In this document: piece after piece, positions 8,229-16,965 of the stretch | Position numbering within the stretch: the stretch's first letter is position 1 | Layout: the number at the start of each line of letters is the position of its first letter | Assembly (NCBI GenBank): GCA_018371855.1 | Contig: JAHAKD010000007.1 | Coordinates: 1-64,000, forward strand | DNA length: 64,000 bases | Reading direction: 5' to 3' | Source: Clostridium sp. | GTDB taxonomy: Bacteria > Bacillota > Clostridia > TANB77 > CAG-508 | Program-made: the position numbers and the translations under genes | The notes under the pieces: model-generated | What the model was told of the DNA's origin: nothing | Seen by the model: only the letters and a program-made list of their open reading frames with translations | Databases searched by the model: none

Positions 8229-10094
8229 GTGAAAGAAAAAACAAAAGAAATATTAAATAAGGTTATAAATTCTAGTTTTTTCATTATAATACTTGCGATT
8301 TTTGTAATTTTAAAAACAATATTATTTTATAAAAGTACAGTATGTATAAATGAAAGAATTGATATAAAAACAATACAAAGTAGTATAATATATATTTTAT
8401 CACTATTTGGAATATTGTACTTATTACCAAAAAAAGGAAGAAATATAGGTGGAATAATACTAGATATAATAATAAGTATAATTTTGTTTGCAGACAATAT
8501 TTATTATACTTATTCAAGTAATGTTTTATCAGTATTACAAATAACTAATCTTCAATATGGCGAAGAAATAATGTCAACATTACCAATGCTATTAAATCTA
8601 CACCAAATACTTTATTTTATAGATATATTAGTATTAATAGTTCTATTTTTAACAAAATTTATAAAAATAGAGAAAGGTCCAAAAAATAAAGTACAATATA
8701 TTGTTATTAGAACAATAGTAGGCATATTGGCAATATATACATTTATTACTTCAGCGATAGATGGAAATGAAAAAGCTTTAGAGGACCCATATAATAGAGA
8801 CACACAAATAAAGAAAGCAACAATTTATGGTTATCACATATCAGACATAGTAAATGCTATAGATGGTTCTAAGCAAGCAAAATACAGAAATAAAGATGAA
8901 GTTATGAACGAATATAATTCATTAAAAGAGGAATATAATCAAGAATACGAAGAAAGTTACATAGATATAGAAGGGGCAATGGAAGGAAAAAATGTAATAA
9001 TTCTTCAATTAGAATCTATGCAAGAATTTGTACTAAATAAAACAATAAATGGTAAAGAAATAACACCAAACCTAAATAAATTTATAAATGAAAATATAAG
9101 ACTTTCTAATATGTATATGCAAAGTTATTCTACAACAGCAGATTCAGAATTTTCAACAGTTACATCACTATATCCTGTAGAAAATGGAATGGCATATAGT
9201 AGATATTATAAAAATACTTATGATGATATCTTTAAAATGTTCCATCAAAAGGATTATACAACTTCATATATGCACGGAAACCATGGATATTTTTGGAACA
9301 GAACTAATGTATATAACAATATGGAAGTTGACCATATAGAATTAAAAGATACGTTTGCAGATATTTCAGAAGATGTTATGGGATATTTGTCAGATGAATT
9401 ATTATACAGACAAGCTGTAGAAAAGTTATCAAATTATGATGCACCATTTATATCATATATTGTTGCAGCTTCATCACATACTGGTTTTACATTAGATGGA
9501 TTGAAAGATAGAAGTAAAGTTAGTATAGATGTTGGAAAATATAAAGATACTTTCTTTGGAAATTACTTAGAATCAGTAAATTATGCAGATTATGCATTTG
9601 GTATATTAATAGATGAGTTAAAAAAAGCTGATTTATATGATGATACTGTAATAATTTTATACGGGGATCACAATGGACTAGATATGTATAATAACGAAAT
9701 GATAGAGTTTTTAAGTGAACTAGATGGAAATGTTACAGATGTAGATATAAAATTAAATTATATTAGAGTGTTAGCAGGAATGCGAATACCAGGTATTAGT
9801 AATTTAAGAATAGATAAACCTGTTAGCAAATTAGATATAAAACCAACACTTGCATATTTATGCAATTTAGATTCAGGAGTATCTTTAGGAACTAATATGT
9901 TAGCTAAAAAAGATTTTATATGTCTAAATAATGAAAGAATTGTTGCAAATGATTTTTATTATGACGAGTATTGGTTTAATATACAAACTGGAGAAATAGT
10001 AGATGAAAGTGAAGTACTAAAGAAATATCATGATTATATGAGACGAGAATTAGATATATCAAAATCTATAGTTTTAGAAAATTTATTAAGATAA
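8229..10094 (+). CDS. LtaS-like sulfatase-family transferase (lipoteichoic acid synthase type)
   Basis: 621 residues, GTG start after AAAAGGAG (the ATG two bases earlier runs straight into TGA). Five TM helices (about residues 15-175) anchor an extracytoplasmic alkaline-phosphatase-fold domain. The nucleophile loop TTADSEF puts the catalytic Thr at 303, matching Thr300 of S. aureus LtaS. The first metal site is LQLES, and later metal ligands are in HGNHGYFWNR and YGDHNG. LtaS-type enzymes move glycerol phosphate from phosphatidylglycerol to a glycolipid; related enzymes modify other polymers, so the acceptor is inferred. Length and order of motifs are normal. Confidence 0.92.
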   Translation: MKEKTKEILNKVINSSFFIIILAIFVILKTILFYKSTVCINERIDIKTIQSSIIYILSLFGILYLLPKKGRNIGGIILDIIISIILFADNIYYTYSSNVLSVLQITNLQYGEEIMSTLPMLLNLHQILYFIDILVLIVLFLTKFIKIEKGPKNKVQYIVIRTIVGILAIYTFITSAIDGNEKALEDPYNRDTQIKKATIYGYHISDIVNAIDGSKQAKYRNKDEVMNEYNSLKEEYNQEYEESYIDIEGAMEGKNVIILQLESMQEFVLNKTINGKEITPNLNKFINENIRLSNMYMQSYSTTADSEFSTVTSLYPVENGMAYSRYYKNTYDDIFKMFHQKDYTTSYMHGNHGYFWNRTNVYNNMEVDHIELKDTFADISEDVMGYLSDELLYRQAVEKLSNYDAPFISYIVAASSHTGFTLDGLKDRSKVSIDVGKYKDTFFGNYLESVNYADYAFGILIDELKKADLYDDTVIILYGDHNGLDMYNNEMIEFLSELDGNVTDVDIKLNYIRVLAGMRIPGISNLRIDKPVSKLDIKPTLAYLCNLDSGVSLGTNMLAKKDFICLNNERIVANDFYYDEYWFNIQTGEIVDESEVLKKYHDYMRRELDISKSIVLENLLR

Positions 10095-10105
10095 GGTGAT
10101 ACAAG

Positions 10106-10636
10106 GTGAATATTCTAATCGGAACTAAAAACAAAGGAAAAATAGAAGGTGCTAAAAAAGCTTTCGAAAGATATTTTGAAGATGTAACAATAGAAGGGAT
10201 AGGAGTAGAATCTGAAGTCGCAGATCAACCAATAAATGATGAGATATTACAAGGTGCACAAAACAGAGTAAAGAATTTAAAAAAATATGCAAAAGAAAAT
10301 AATTTAGAAGCGGATTTTTTTGTAGCAATGGAATCTGGAATAACAGATAAATTTGGAACGTGGTTAAATTTAACAACAGTATACATCGAAAACAAAGATG
10401 AAGAAGGAGCTGTTGGGTTTGGACCTGCATATCCAATTCCAGCAAGGTATATAGAAGAAATAAAAGAAAAAGAATTAAGTTATGTGCTTGCAAGACTTTT
10501 TGAAAATAAAGAAATTAAAGCTCCAAAAGGAGGAATAGTTCAATTAACTCATGGACAAGTTACTAGAATAGATTTAGCAGAGCAAGCTTTTATAATGGCA
10601 TTAACACATTTTATTAATGGGGAGATTTGGAAGTAA
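10106..10636 (+). CDS. DUF84 family inosine/xanthosine triphosphatase (YjjX-like)
   Basis: 176 residues from GTG (RBS AAGGTG upstream). The N-terminus NILIGTKNKGKIEGAKKAF and the GVES...DQP block with GAQNR are hallmarks of the DUF84/YjjX NTPases, which hydrolyse non-canonical ITP/XTP and so keep deaminated purines out of nucleic acids. The acidic MESGI segment near residue 75 is the usual metal-binding region. It lies 11 bases after the LtaS-like gene and almost abuts the methyltransferase, suggesting one transcript from 8229 to 11923. Confidence 0.88.
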   Translation: MNILIGTKNKGKIEGAKKAFERYFEDVTIEGIGVESEVADQPINDEILQGAQNRVKNLKKYAKENNLEADFFVAMESGITDKFGTWLNLTTVYIENKDEEGAVGFGPAYPIPARYIEEIKEKELSYVLARLFENKEIKAPKGGIVQLTHGQVTRIDLAEQAFIMALTHFINGEIWK

Positions 10637-10637
10637 A

Positions 10638-11222
10638 ATGAATTTTTTTGAAAATAATAGCAAATTAATGCCACATAAGGTATTAATAAATTTTATAAAA
10701 AATAATCCAACTGTAAAAACAGCTATAGATTTAGGTTGTGGTGCAGGAAGAGATACTGACTTCTTAGTAAAAAATAATATAGATGTAACTGCAATTGACA
10801 GAGTAGATGTAAGCAAGTTTTTATATAAAGACTTAACAGCAGAAGAAAAAGTAAGGTTAACTTTTCAGCAAGCTAAATTTTCTGAAGCACACTTACCAAA
10901 AACAGATTTAGTTATATCGTATGAAGCTTTACCTTTTTGTAATAGAGAAGAATTAGTCAAGTTGCTAGATGAAATAAAAGATTCTTTAAATGAAAATGGA
11001 TATTTCTTATGTAATTTCTTTGGAAAGAATGATTCGTGGTTTGGAAATGATAAAATCCAATTTTATGAAAAAGAAGAAATAGAAGATCTATTAAAAGATT
11101 TTAAAATATTAAAATTAAATGAGATTGAAAGAGATGGAGAAACTGCAATGCATCAAATGAAACATTGGCATGTATTTTGGATAATTGCGAAAAAAGAATC
11201 TAAGGAAGGAAGAATAAGATGA
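10638..11222 (+). CDS. SAM-dependent methyltransferase (class I)
   Basis: 194 residues from the ATG right after the preceding stop; the upstream TTG at 10617 lies inside the DUF84 gene and is less likely. Motif I DLGCGAGRDTDFL (about residues 32-44) binds S-adenosylmethionine, followed by an acidic VTAIDR strand end and the FYEKEEIEDLL segment common to TehB/UbiE-like small methyltransferases. The substrate cannot be told. It overlaps the next gene by four bases (ATGA), the usual sign of translational coupling. Confidence 0.85.
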   Translation: MNFFENNSKLMPHKVLINFIKNNPTVKTAIDLGCGAGRDTDFLVKNNIDVTAIDRVDVSKFLYKDLTAEEKVRLTFQQAKFSEAHLPKTDLVISYEALPFCNREELVKLLDEIKDSLNENGYFLCNFFGKNDSWFGNDKIQFYEKEEIEDLLKDFKILKLNEIERDGETAMHQMKHWHVFWIIAKKESKEGRIR

Positions 11223-11923
11223 AAAAAATAATAGGACTTGTACCAGCATCAAATAATTTATTTAAAACAGATTTTGTATATGAAGATAAATATTATTTTA
11301 TAAATAATTATATAGAAAGAATAAATGAATCTGGAGCTATTGCCAGTGGAGTATTGCCTTGTAGTGCATATGTTGATGAAGAAACTTTAAATCAATATGA
11401 TGCTTTTGTATTGTCAGGTGGCGGAAAAATACATCCATATCATATACAAGTGGTTGATTATGCAGTAAAAAATAATAAACCACTATTAGGAATCTGTATG
11501 GGAATGCAAACCTTAGCTATATACTTTTTACTATGCAAAGAAAAGAAAGAACGAAATTTTAAAGGAAGTATTATAGAGCTATTTGAGGATTTAAGAGAGA
11601 ATAAATATAATTTTACAGAACCTATAGAAGGTCACAGAAATGCAGATTTGACAAGAGAGAATATAGAAGATATAAAACATAAGGTAATATTGGATAAAAA
11701 CAGTATATTATATAATTTATATAAAGAAGAAGTATTAAACATGCCAAGTATTCATAGATATAGAATTCCACAAGTAGAAGAACCATTAAAAGTAGTAGGA
11801 AGGGCAGAAGATGGTACTATAGAAGTTATAGAATATAATGATAGGATATTTGGAGTGCAATTTCATCCGGAAAATGAAAGCATAAATAATTGTATTTTTA
11901 AATATATTATAAGTAAATGTTAA
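11219..11923 (+). CDS. Peptidase C26 / gamma-glutamyl-GABA hydrolase-like class I amidotransferase
   Basis: 234 residues. The nucleophile elbow GICMGMQ places Cys93, and the His-Glu pair of the triad is in QFHPENE near the C-terminus. The family (PuuD, gamma-glutamyl hydrolases) cleaves gamma-glutamyl amide bonds in the cytosol. The gatekeeper stretch LSGGGKIHP corresponds to the usual LxGGxDVxP, but the aspartate is replaced, so specificity may differ. Last gene of the run starting with the LtaS-like enzyme. Confidence 0.85.
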   Translation: MKKIIGLVPASNNLFKTDFVYEDKYYFINNYIERINESGAIASGVLPCSAYVDEETLNQYDAFVLSGGGKIHPYHIQVVDYAVKNNKPLLGICMGMQTLAIYFLLCKEKKERNFKGSIIELFEDLRENKYNFTEPIEGHRNADLTRENIEDIKHKVILDKNSILYNLYKEEVLNMPSIHRYRIPQVEEPLKVVGRAEDGTIEVIEYNDRIFGVQFHPENESINNCIFKYIISKC

Positions 11924-11975
11924 ATAAGAACTAGCTAGATTATAATTAATATATAAGAAAGGAATGGGATTATAC

Positions 11976-12599
11976 ATGAAAGTATTATTAATTAATGGAA
12001 GTTCAAGAAAAGAATGTACATATACTGCATTAAGCAAGGTAGCAGAAAGCTTAAATGAAGAAGGAATAGAAACTGAAATTATAAATTTAGGTGGAACTCC
12101 TGTAAGAGATTGTATTGGATGTGGAATGTGTGCTAAAAATGGCAATGCTAGATGTGTATTTAATGATGATATCGTAAATACAATAATAGAAAAAGCTGAA
12201 GAAAGTGATGGTTTTATATTTGGTACACCAGTTTATTATGCACATCCATCAGGCAGAATTTTATCTGTTTTAGATAGAGCTTTCTATGCAGGGAAAAAAG
12301 CATTTGAGTTTAAACCTGGTGCAAGTATTATAAGTGCTAGAAGAGGTGGAACAGTTGCTTCTTTTGATGTACTTAACAAATATTTTACAATTAGCCAAAT
12401 GCCAATAGTTTCTTCTACATATTGGAACAATGTACATGGAAATAATAAAGAAGAAGTTGTACAAGATTTAGAAGGTATGCAAACAATGTATAATTTAGGA
12501 AAAAATATGGCATGGATTTTAAAATGTATAGAAAGTGGAAAACAAAATAATATTAATAAACCAATAAATAAAACGGTTAAAACTAATTTTATAAGGTAA
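11976..12599 (+). CDS. Flavodoxin-fold NAD(P)H-dependent FMN reductase / iron-sulfur flavoprotein-like
   Basis: 207 residues, taking the ATG at 11976 (MKVLLINGSSRKE, exactly the family start) rather than 11964. The phosphate-binding loop NGSSRK, the TPVYYAHPSG FMN loop and the SARRGGT loop define the flavin reductase fold. The cysteine cluster CIGCGMCAKNGNARC (about residues 47-61) resembles that of iron-sulfur flavoproteins, so a cluster or a redox disulfide is possible. Role probably electron transfer or oxidant detoxification in an anaerobe. Confidence 0.88.
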   Translation: MKVLLINGSSRKECTYTALSKVAESLNEEGIETEIINLGGTPVRDCIGCGMCAKNGNARCVFNDDIVNTIIEKAEESDGFIFGTPVYYAHPSGRILSVLDRAFYAGKKAFEFKPGASIISARRGGTVASFDVLNKYFTISQMPIVSSTYWNNVHGNNKEEVVQDLEGMQTMYNLGKNMAWILKCIESGKQNNINKPINKTVKTNFIR

Positions 12600-12662
12600 A
12601 ATCCTTGAAATCTAGCTCGAAATATGTTAACATAAATGGATGAAAAAGGATGTTGATGTAAT

Positions 12663-13487
12663 TTGAGAATGGAAGCAAAAACTGTAGAATACTGTTTTGA
12701 TTCTAAAATATATTCTGGTGAAGATATAAAAAGAAAAATAGAACAGATTAAAAGAGATTTTAGTAGAATCTCTAACAAACCAGTAGAAGTAAGGGTAGAA
12801 CTTAACGAGTTAGGAATGTATGTTTTAACTTTTAGGTTTTATGCAAAACGAACTATTGCTAAAATGAAACCAGAAAAAATAACTAAATTATATATAGAAT
12901 CATTAGGAGAATATTCGGATGGCTATATAAATAAATTAATTGGAAATAAAGATAGTAAATATATTAAAAAGTTAAAGAATAGAGATAAAGAGCATAAACA
13001 ATTGCAAAAGAGACTTAAAGAACAAAATAAAAAGAAAACATATGCAAGAGTCGAATATGTAAAAGAAGAGAAAACTAAAGAGAAAAATAAAGTAGAAACT
13101 AAAAAGCAGAAGCAATATAATAATTACAATAAAGAAATAACAAATAAGATAAAACAGGAGCCATTAAAAAGAACACCACATATAGAATATTTGCATAGAG
13201 AAGAGGAAAATAAAAAAATTACAGAAAGATTAAATGAATATTTGCAAATGTTAAAAAATGTTAAAGCTCCTAAATTAGAAAGAAAAAATAAAATAAAAGT
13301 AAAAAATAAAGTAGAAAAGAAGAAAATTCAATATGAGCAAAACATAACTAAAAGAACAAATTATAATAGCTATAAAAAGCATAATAAAAAAGAACAGCCA
13401 GTAGGTGAAAAACATTATTGGAGTGATAATTATATTCCAAAAGAATATGGTAAATATAAAGAAACAAAGAAATTTAAACCATTATAA
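12663..13487 (+). CDS. Lysine/glutamate-rich protein of unknown function
   Basis: 274 residues. A TTG at 12663 has the better spacing to AAAGGATG; ATG at 12669 is the alternative. The first about 85 residues look folded (VEVRVELNELGMYVLTFRFYA). From about 95 on the protein is a highly charged K/E/N/Q/Y-rich, probably disordered or coiled-coil tail with repeated EKNK and KKIQY-like segments and no membrane helix. No family recognised. The tail's pI must be high, so nucleic-acid, wall or spore-layer binding is imaginable but unsupported. Its stop is directly followed by a dispersed repeat. Confidence 0.6.
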   Translation: MRMEAKTVEYCFDSKIYSGEDIKRKIEQIKRDFSRISNKPVEVRVELNELGMYVLTFRFYAKRTIAKMKPEKITKLYIESLGEYSDGYINKLIGNKDSKYIKKLKNRDKEHKQLQKRLKEQNKKKTYARVEYVKEEKTKEKNKVETKKQKQYNNYNKEITNKIKQEPLKRTPHIEYLHREEENKKITERLNEYLQMLKNVKAPKLERKNKIKVKNKVEKKKIQYEQNITKRTNYNSYKKHNKKEQPVGEKHYWSDNYIPKEYGKYKETKKFKPL

Positions 13488-13539
13488 AACGGGATATCAG
13501 CAAGTTCGGGATTTAGGGACATTGCTAATATCCCGTTTT
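13486..13539 (+). repeat. Dispersed repeat, copy 2 (extended hairpin form)
   Basis: AAAACGGGATAT and ATATCCCGTTTT (12-base perfect arms) followed inward by AGCAA and TTGCT. The loop holds GGGATTTAGGGACA, recognisably the family core. It starts on the last base pair of the upstream stop and ends in TTTTA, so it can double as a terminator. Confidence 0.75.
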
Positions 13540-13548
13540 ATATTTAAA

Positions 13549-13596
13549 CAGGGAAAAAGGAACGTTCCAAAATCTCGGAACGTCTCATAATTCTAT
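13549..13596 (-). repeat. Dispersed repeat, copy 3 (B form)
   Basis: Reads CAGGGAAAAAGGAACGTTCC, then AAAATCTCGGAACGTC, and ends at CTATAG, overlapping the nrdD stop codon (13593-13595). The same order of blocks is seen at 24268 and 52200. This copy is the most decayed at its right arm. Confidence 0.7.
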
Positions 13597-15488
13597 AGGT
13601 GTGTTACTCTGGCTTTGATTTCTTTTGTTTTACCAACATTCCAGAAGTTTTCTCCTAAGTAACCACATGTTCTTCTTGTCACATTCATTTTACTTTGGTC
13701 TTTGTTACCACAATTTGGGCATTCCCATTCATTATCATCATTTATAATTATTTCTCCATCAAAGCCACATACTTGGCAATAGTCAGATTTTGTATTAAAT
13801 TCAGCATATTGAATATTATCATATATAAATTTAACAACTTCTTCTAAGGCTTTTAAATTATTTTGCATATTTGGTACTTCAACATAAGATATTGCACCAC
13901 CACTAGAAATTGGCTGAAATTCACTTTCAAATTTTAATTTAGAGAAAGCATCAATTTTTTCTCTAACATCTACATGGTATGAATTTGTGTAATATCCTTT
14001 GTCTGTAACATCTTTAATATCTCCAAATTTTTCTTTATCTATTCTAGCAAATCTATAGCATAAACTTTCTGCTGGGGTTCCGTATAAAGCAAAACCAATT
14101 CCTGTTTTTTGTTTCCATTCTGATACTTTGTCTTTTAAATGTTTCATAACTCTTAAAGCAAATTCTTTTCCAACAGGATCAGTATGTGATACACCTTTCA
14201 TCAATTTTGTAAGCTCATATAACCCAATATATCCTAGAGAAATTGAAGAATAACCACCATGTAATAGTTTATCAATTTTTTCACCTTTTTTAAGTCTTGC
14301 TATTGCACCATATTGCCAATGAATAGGGCTAATGTCAGATAAAGTACCTTCTAATGCGTGATGTCTGCACATTAATGCTTCATAGCATAAATCTAATCTT
14401 TCATCAAATAATTTCCAGAACTTATCTTCATCACCATTTGCAATAATCCCTATTTGAGGTAAGTTGATACTTACAACCCCTTGATTAAATCTACCTTCAA
14501 ATTTATAATTTCCGTTTTCATCTTTCCATGGAGCCAAGAAACTTCTGCATCCCATTGGACTAAATACATTACCTTCATAATTTTCTCTCATTTTTTTAGC
14601 AGAAATATAGTCTGGATACATTCTTTTAGCAGAGCATTTTACAGCAAGTTTTGTTAGATAATCATATTTTCCACCTTTTAAGCAGTTATGTTCATCCAAA
14701 ACATAAACAAGCTTTGGAAATGCAGGTGTAACATAAACACCGACTTCATTTTTTACACCTTGAATTCTTTGGTTTAGAATTTCTTCTATAATCATTGCAT
14801 TTTCTTCTATATAAGGGTCATCTTTCTTTAGATTTAAGAATAGTGTAACAAAAGGAGTTTGGCCATTTGTAGTCATTAATGTATTTATTTGATATTGAAT
14901 TGTTTGTACACCAGATCTTAATTCTTCTTCAACACCAATTCTAACAATTTTTTCTATTTCTTTGTCTGATAATGTATCTCCAAAAGAAATTTTATATTTT
15001 TCTTTTAACTTATCATGTGATTTTCTTAAATATTTTCCTAGATGGCTTATATCAAGAGATTGGCCACCATATTGATTACTAGCAACTACTGCAATTATTT
15101 GAGTCATTACAATACATGCTACTCTAAAGCTTTTTGGCTCTTCTATTAATTTACCATTCATGACAGTGCCATTTTCAAACATATCTTTTATATTAACTAA
15201 ACAACAATTATGAATTGGTTGAATAAAATAGTCCATATCATGAAAATGAAAAATTCCTTCTTTATGTGCATCAACTATTTTCTTTGGTAATAAAACTCTT
15301 TGTGTTAGATCTCTAGAAACTTCACCAGCGATATAATCACGTTGCGTTGAAGCTAGCATTGTATTTTTATTAGAGTTTTCTTCTTTTAATTCTTTATTTT
15401 CGTTCCTTATAATTGATAAAATTGTTTTATCTGTAGTGTTAGTTTTTTGAACCGTTGTTTTTGGCTCTTTTGTTTTTACTGTGTTCAT
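13593..15488 (-). CDS. nrdD: Anaerobic ribonucleoside-triphosphate reductase, short form without ATP-cone
   Basis: 631 residues, start ATG at 15488 with RBS AGGGGGT. Reduces NTPs to dNTPs by glycyl-radical chemistry. The radical site is RRTCGYLGENFWN with Gly609. The zinc site is CQVCGFDG...CPNCGNKD. Active-site cysteines lie in HNCCLVN and MGCRSFLAPW. The first about 45 residues are low-complexity and hydrophilic and do not resemble an ATP-cone, so the allosteric activity domain present in longer NrdDs appears absent. The activase gene nrdG, often adjacent, is not within the window. Standalone, with a candidate promoter at 15534-15562. Confidence 0.95.
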   Translation of the reverse strand: MNTVKTKEPKTTVQKTNTTDKTILSIIRNENKELKEENSNKNTMLASTQRDYIAGEVSRDLTQRVLLPKKIVDAHKEGIFHFHDMDYFIQPIHNCCLVNIKDMFENGTVMNGKLIEEPKSFRVACIVMTQIIAVVASNQYGGQSLDISHLGKYLRKSHDKLKEKYKISFGDTLSDKEIEKIVRIGVEEELRSGVQTIQYQINTLMTTNGQTPFVTLFLNLKKDDPYIEENAMIIEEILNQRIQGVKNEVGVYVTPAFPKLVYVLDEHNCLKGGKYDYLTKLAVKCSAKRMYPDYISAKKMRENYEGNVFSPMGCRSFLAPWKDENGNYKFEGRFNQGVVSINLPQIGIIANGDEDKFWKLFDERLDLCYEALMCRHHALEGTLSDISPIHWQYGAIARLKKGEKIDKLLHGGYSSISLGYIGLYELTKLMKGVSHTDPVGKEFALRVMKHLKDKVSEWKQKTGIGFALYGTPAESLCYRFARIDKEKFGDIKDVTDKGYYTNSYHVDVREKIDAFSKLKFESEFQPISSGGAISYVEVPNMQNNLKALEEVVKFIYDNIQYAEFNTKSDYCQVCGFDGEIIINDDNEWECPNCGNKDQSKMNVTRRTCGYLGENFWNVGKTKEIKARVTHL

Positions 15489-15533
15489 TTTTTACCCCCT
15501 GTTATGTTTAAAAGATTTGCTACATATGGTATA

Positions 15534-15562
15534 ATCATATAGGTAAAAAAAGAGATAGTAAA
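15534..15562 (-). promoter_or_regulatory. Candidate nrdD promoter
   Basis: Minus strand TTTACT (15557-15562), 17-base spacer, TATGAT (15534-15539). A plus-strand TATAAT at 15530-15535 overlaps it and could serve the divergent TetR-type gene, with a weak TTTAAA 17 bases upstream. Confidence 0.5.
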
Positions 15563-15635
15563 TATACAAAATTTAAATTCCGACAAAATTTTTACATATC
15601 TAGGATGTTCGTAAAAAAATATGTGGGGTGAGCAC

Positions 15636-16220
15636 GTGAGAGTTCGTGATAAAACGAAGAAAAAAATTGCAGGTTCATTAATGGAGTTAGTAGAAAAAAA
15701 GCCTATAGATAAAATTACGATTACTGATATAACTGTAAATTGTGATATATCAAGGCAAGTATTTTACAGGTATTTTTTAGATAAACAAGATTTAATTAAT
15801 TGGATATATGAAGAAGATTGCGGTTCTGTAATTTATACAGGAGAAGAAAAATTTAGCCTAAAAAGTTGGCTAAAATATATTATAGCTATTTTAGCAGAGA
15901 AAAAGAATTTTTATATGCATGCAATAAATGATGATTCTAATAAAACCTTCGAGAAATTAATCTTAAATAAAACGAGATTTTATTTAAAGAAAATTATAAA
16001 ACATAGAACTTCAACCAAACTTACAAAGCAATTAGAATTTTTAGTCGAAATGACCGCAAGAGCATTAGTAGATATGCTAATTTTTGAAACAGAGAACCAG
16101 TTGGATGTAAAGCAAGATATTTTATTAGATTGGCTTATGAATGGAATTCCAAAAGAGATAGCAGATTTAATAGAAGATTATAAAGTTCCAATGACTGTGG
16201 TAAAAAGGTGGAAAATGTAA
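15636..16220 (+). CDS. TetR/AcrR-family regulator (DhaS-like)
   Basis: 194 residues. I take GTG at 15636, five bases after GGGGTGA; the ATG at 15621 would have no ribosome site. The N-terminal helix-turn-helix (KITITDITVNCDISRQVFYRYFLDK, about residues 30-55) is TetR-like, with ISRQVFYRYF as the recognition helix. The rest is an all-helical ligand/dimer domain resembling the DhaS C-terminal group. It is divergent from nrdD across a 147-base gap, so that gap may be its operator, but no clear dyad stands out. Confidence 0.82.
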   Translation: MRVRDKTKKKIAGSLMELVEKKPIDKITITDITVNCDISRQVFYRYFLDKQDLINWIYEEDCGSVIYTGEEKFSLKSWLKYIIAILAEKKNFYMHAINDDSNKTFEKLILNKTRFYLKKIIKHRTSTKLTKQLEFLVEMTARALVDMLIFETENQLDVKQDILLDWLMNGIPKEIADLIEDYKVPMTVVKRWKM

Positions 16221-16308
16221 TTGCACATGTTGAAAAGAATGCATAAAAGTGATAATATATTTTGAAGATAACTTGTTGATTTGTAGTAAAGAGAAGAGGT
16301 AATAATTT

Positions 16309-16701
16309 ATGCTTTATTATGAAATTAATCTTCGGATAGAAGAAGGCTATGATGACTTAGAAACTATTTATGTAGGCAGTGGTGTTGTGTGCATAAAGGA
16401 TGGTACTATCGAAGGCTATATTGCAAGAGACTATATAAGTGGTAGTATATCTGAAAATAAGTTGTATTTATCTACACTTGATGTAGACTTTAAAGATGGG
16501 TATGAATTAATAACTAAAGGAGCACATGATATAACATTGCCTGGAAAGTATACTCTTTATGAATATAATGATGGAGTATATGCTATTGCAGAAATTACAT
16601 TTGAAGAAAAGTTACCCGAAGACAAAATTGTAGGCGCGGCAGAAGAGCTTAAGGAGATAAAAGACCTTGCTTTAAATTTGCATTTAAAAGTGTCTAAATA
16701 A
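16309..16701 (+). CDS. 130-residue protein of unknown function
   Basis: ATG with an AGAAGAGGTAA ribosome site. Mostly predicted beta strands (ETIYVGSGVVCIKDG, GKYTLYEYNDGVYAIAEITF) closed by a short C-terminal helix (KIVGAAEELKEIKDLALNLHL). No signal peptide, membrane helix or catalytic motif. Looks like a small cytosolic beta-rich domain; family not recognised. Followed by a terminator-like hairpin, so probably a single-gene unit. Confidence 0.65.
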   Translation: MLYYEINLRIEEGYDDLETIYVGSGVVCIKDGTIEGYIARDYISGSISENKLYLSTLDVDFKDGYELITKGAHDITLPGKYTLYEYNDGVYAIAEITFEEKLPEDKIVGAAEELKEIKDLALNLHLKVSK

Positions 16702-16715
16702 TTTATAGTTACGAA

Positions 16716-16751
16716 AAGGTGGTAGTGATGAAAATTGCTAGCACTTTTTCC
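16716..16751 (+). terminator. Probable terminator after the 130-residue gene
   Basis: AAGGTGGTAG and CTAGCACTTT pair at nine of ten positions (one G-G mismatch) and are followed by TT CC GTGTTT. Moderate strength. Confidence 0.5.
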
Positions 16752-16816
16752 GTGTTTATATAATTTTAAAAAGGAGATAAAAATTGAAATAGAGAGGAAA
16801 AATTAGATTGTTAGCA

Positions 16817-16845
16817 TTGACAAACAATTACAAATATAATACAAT
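16817..16845 (+). promoter_or_regulatory. suf operon promoter
   Basis: TTGACA (16817-16822), 17-base spacer, TACAAT (16840-16845). About 115 bases of leader separate it from sufC. Confidence 0.8.
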
Positions 16846-16850
16846 ATTTA

Positions 16851-16901
16851 TGTGCAATTTAAGGGTTGCACATATTAAATGTCTAAAAGTTAGCATGAGC
16901 T
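16851..16901 (+). promoter_or_regulatory. Two dyads in the suf leader
   Basis: TGTGCAA (16851-16857) and TTGCACA (16866-16872) form a 7-8-7 dyad at the probable transcription start. GTTAGC and GCTAAC around ATGA form a second one at about 16890-16906. The first is placed like a repressor operator; either could also be an RNA hairpin. No Rrf2/IscR/SufR gene is adjacent. Confidence 0.5.
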
Positions 16902-16965
16902 AACAAAATTATCATAAAAATTGCTAATTAAAATTATAAGGAATAAATATAAAGGAGTAAGAAAG

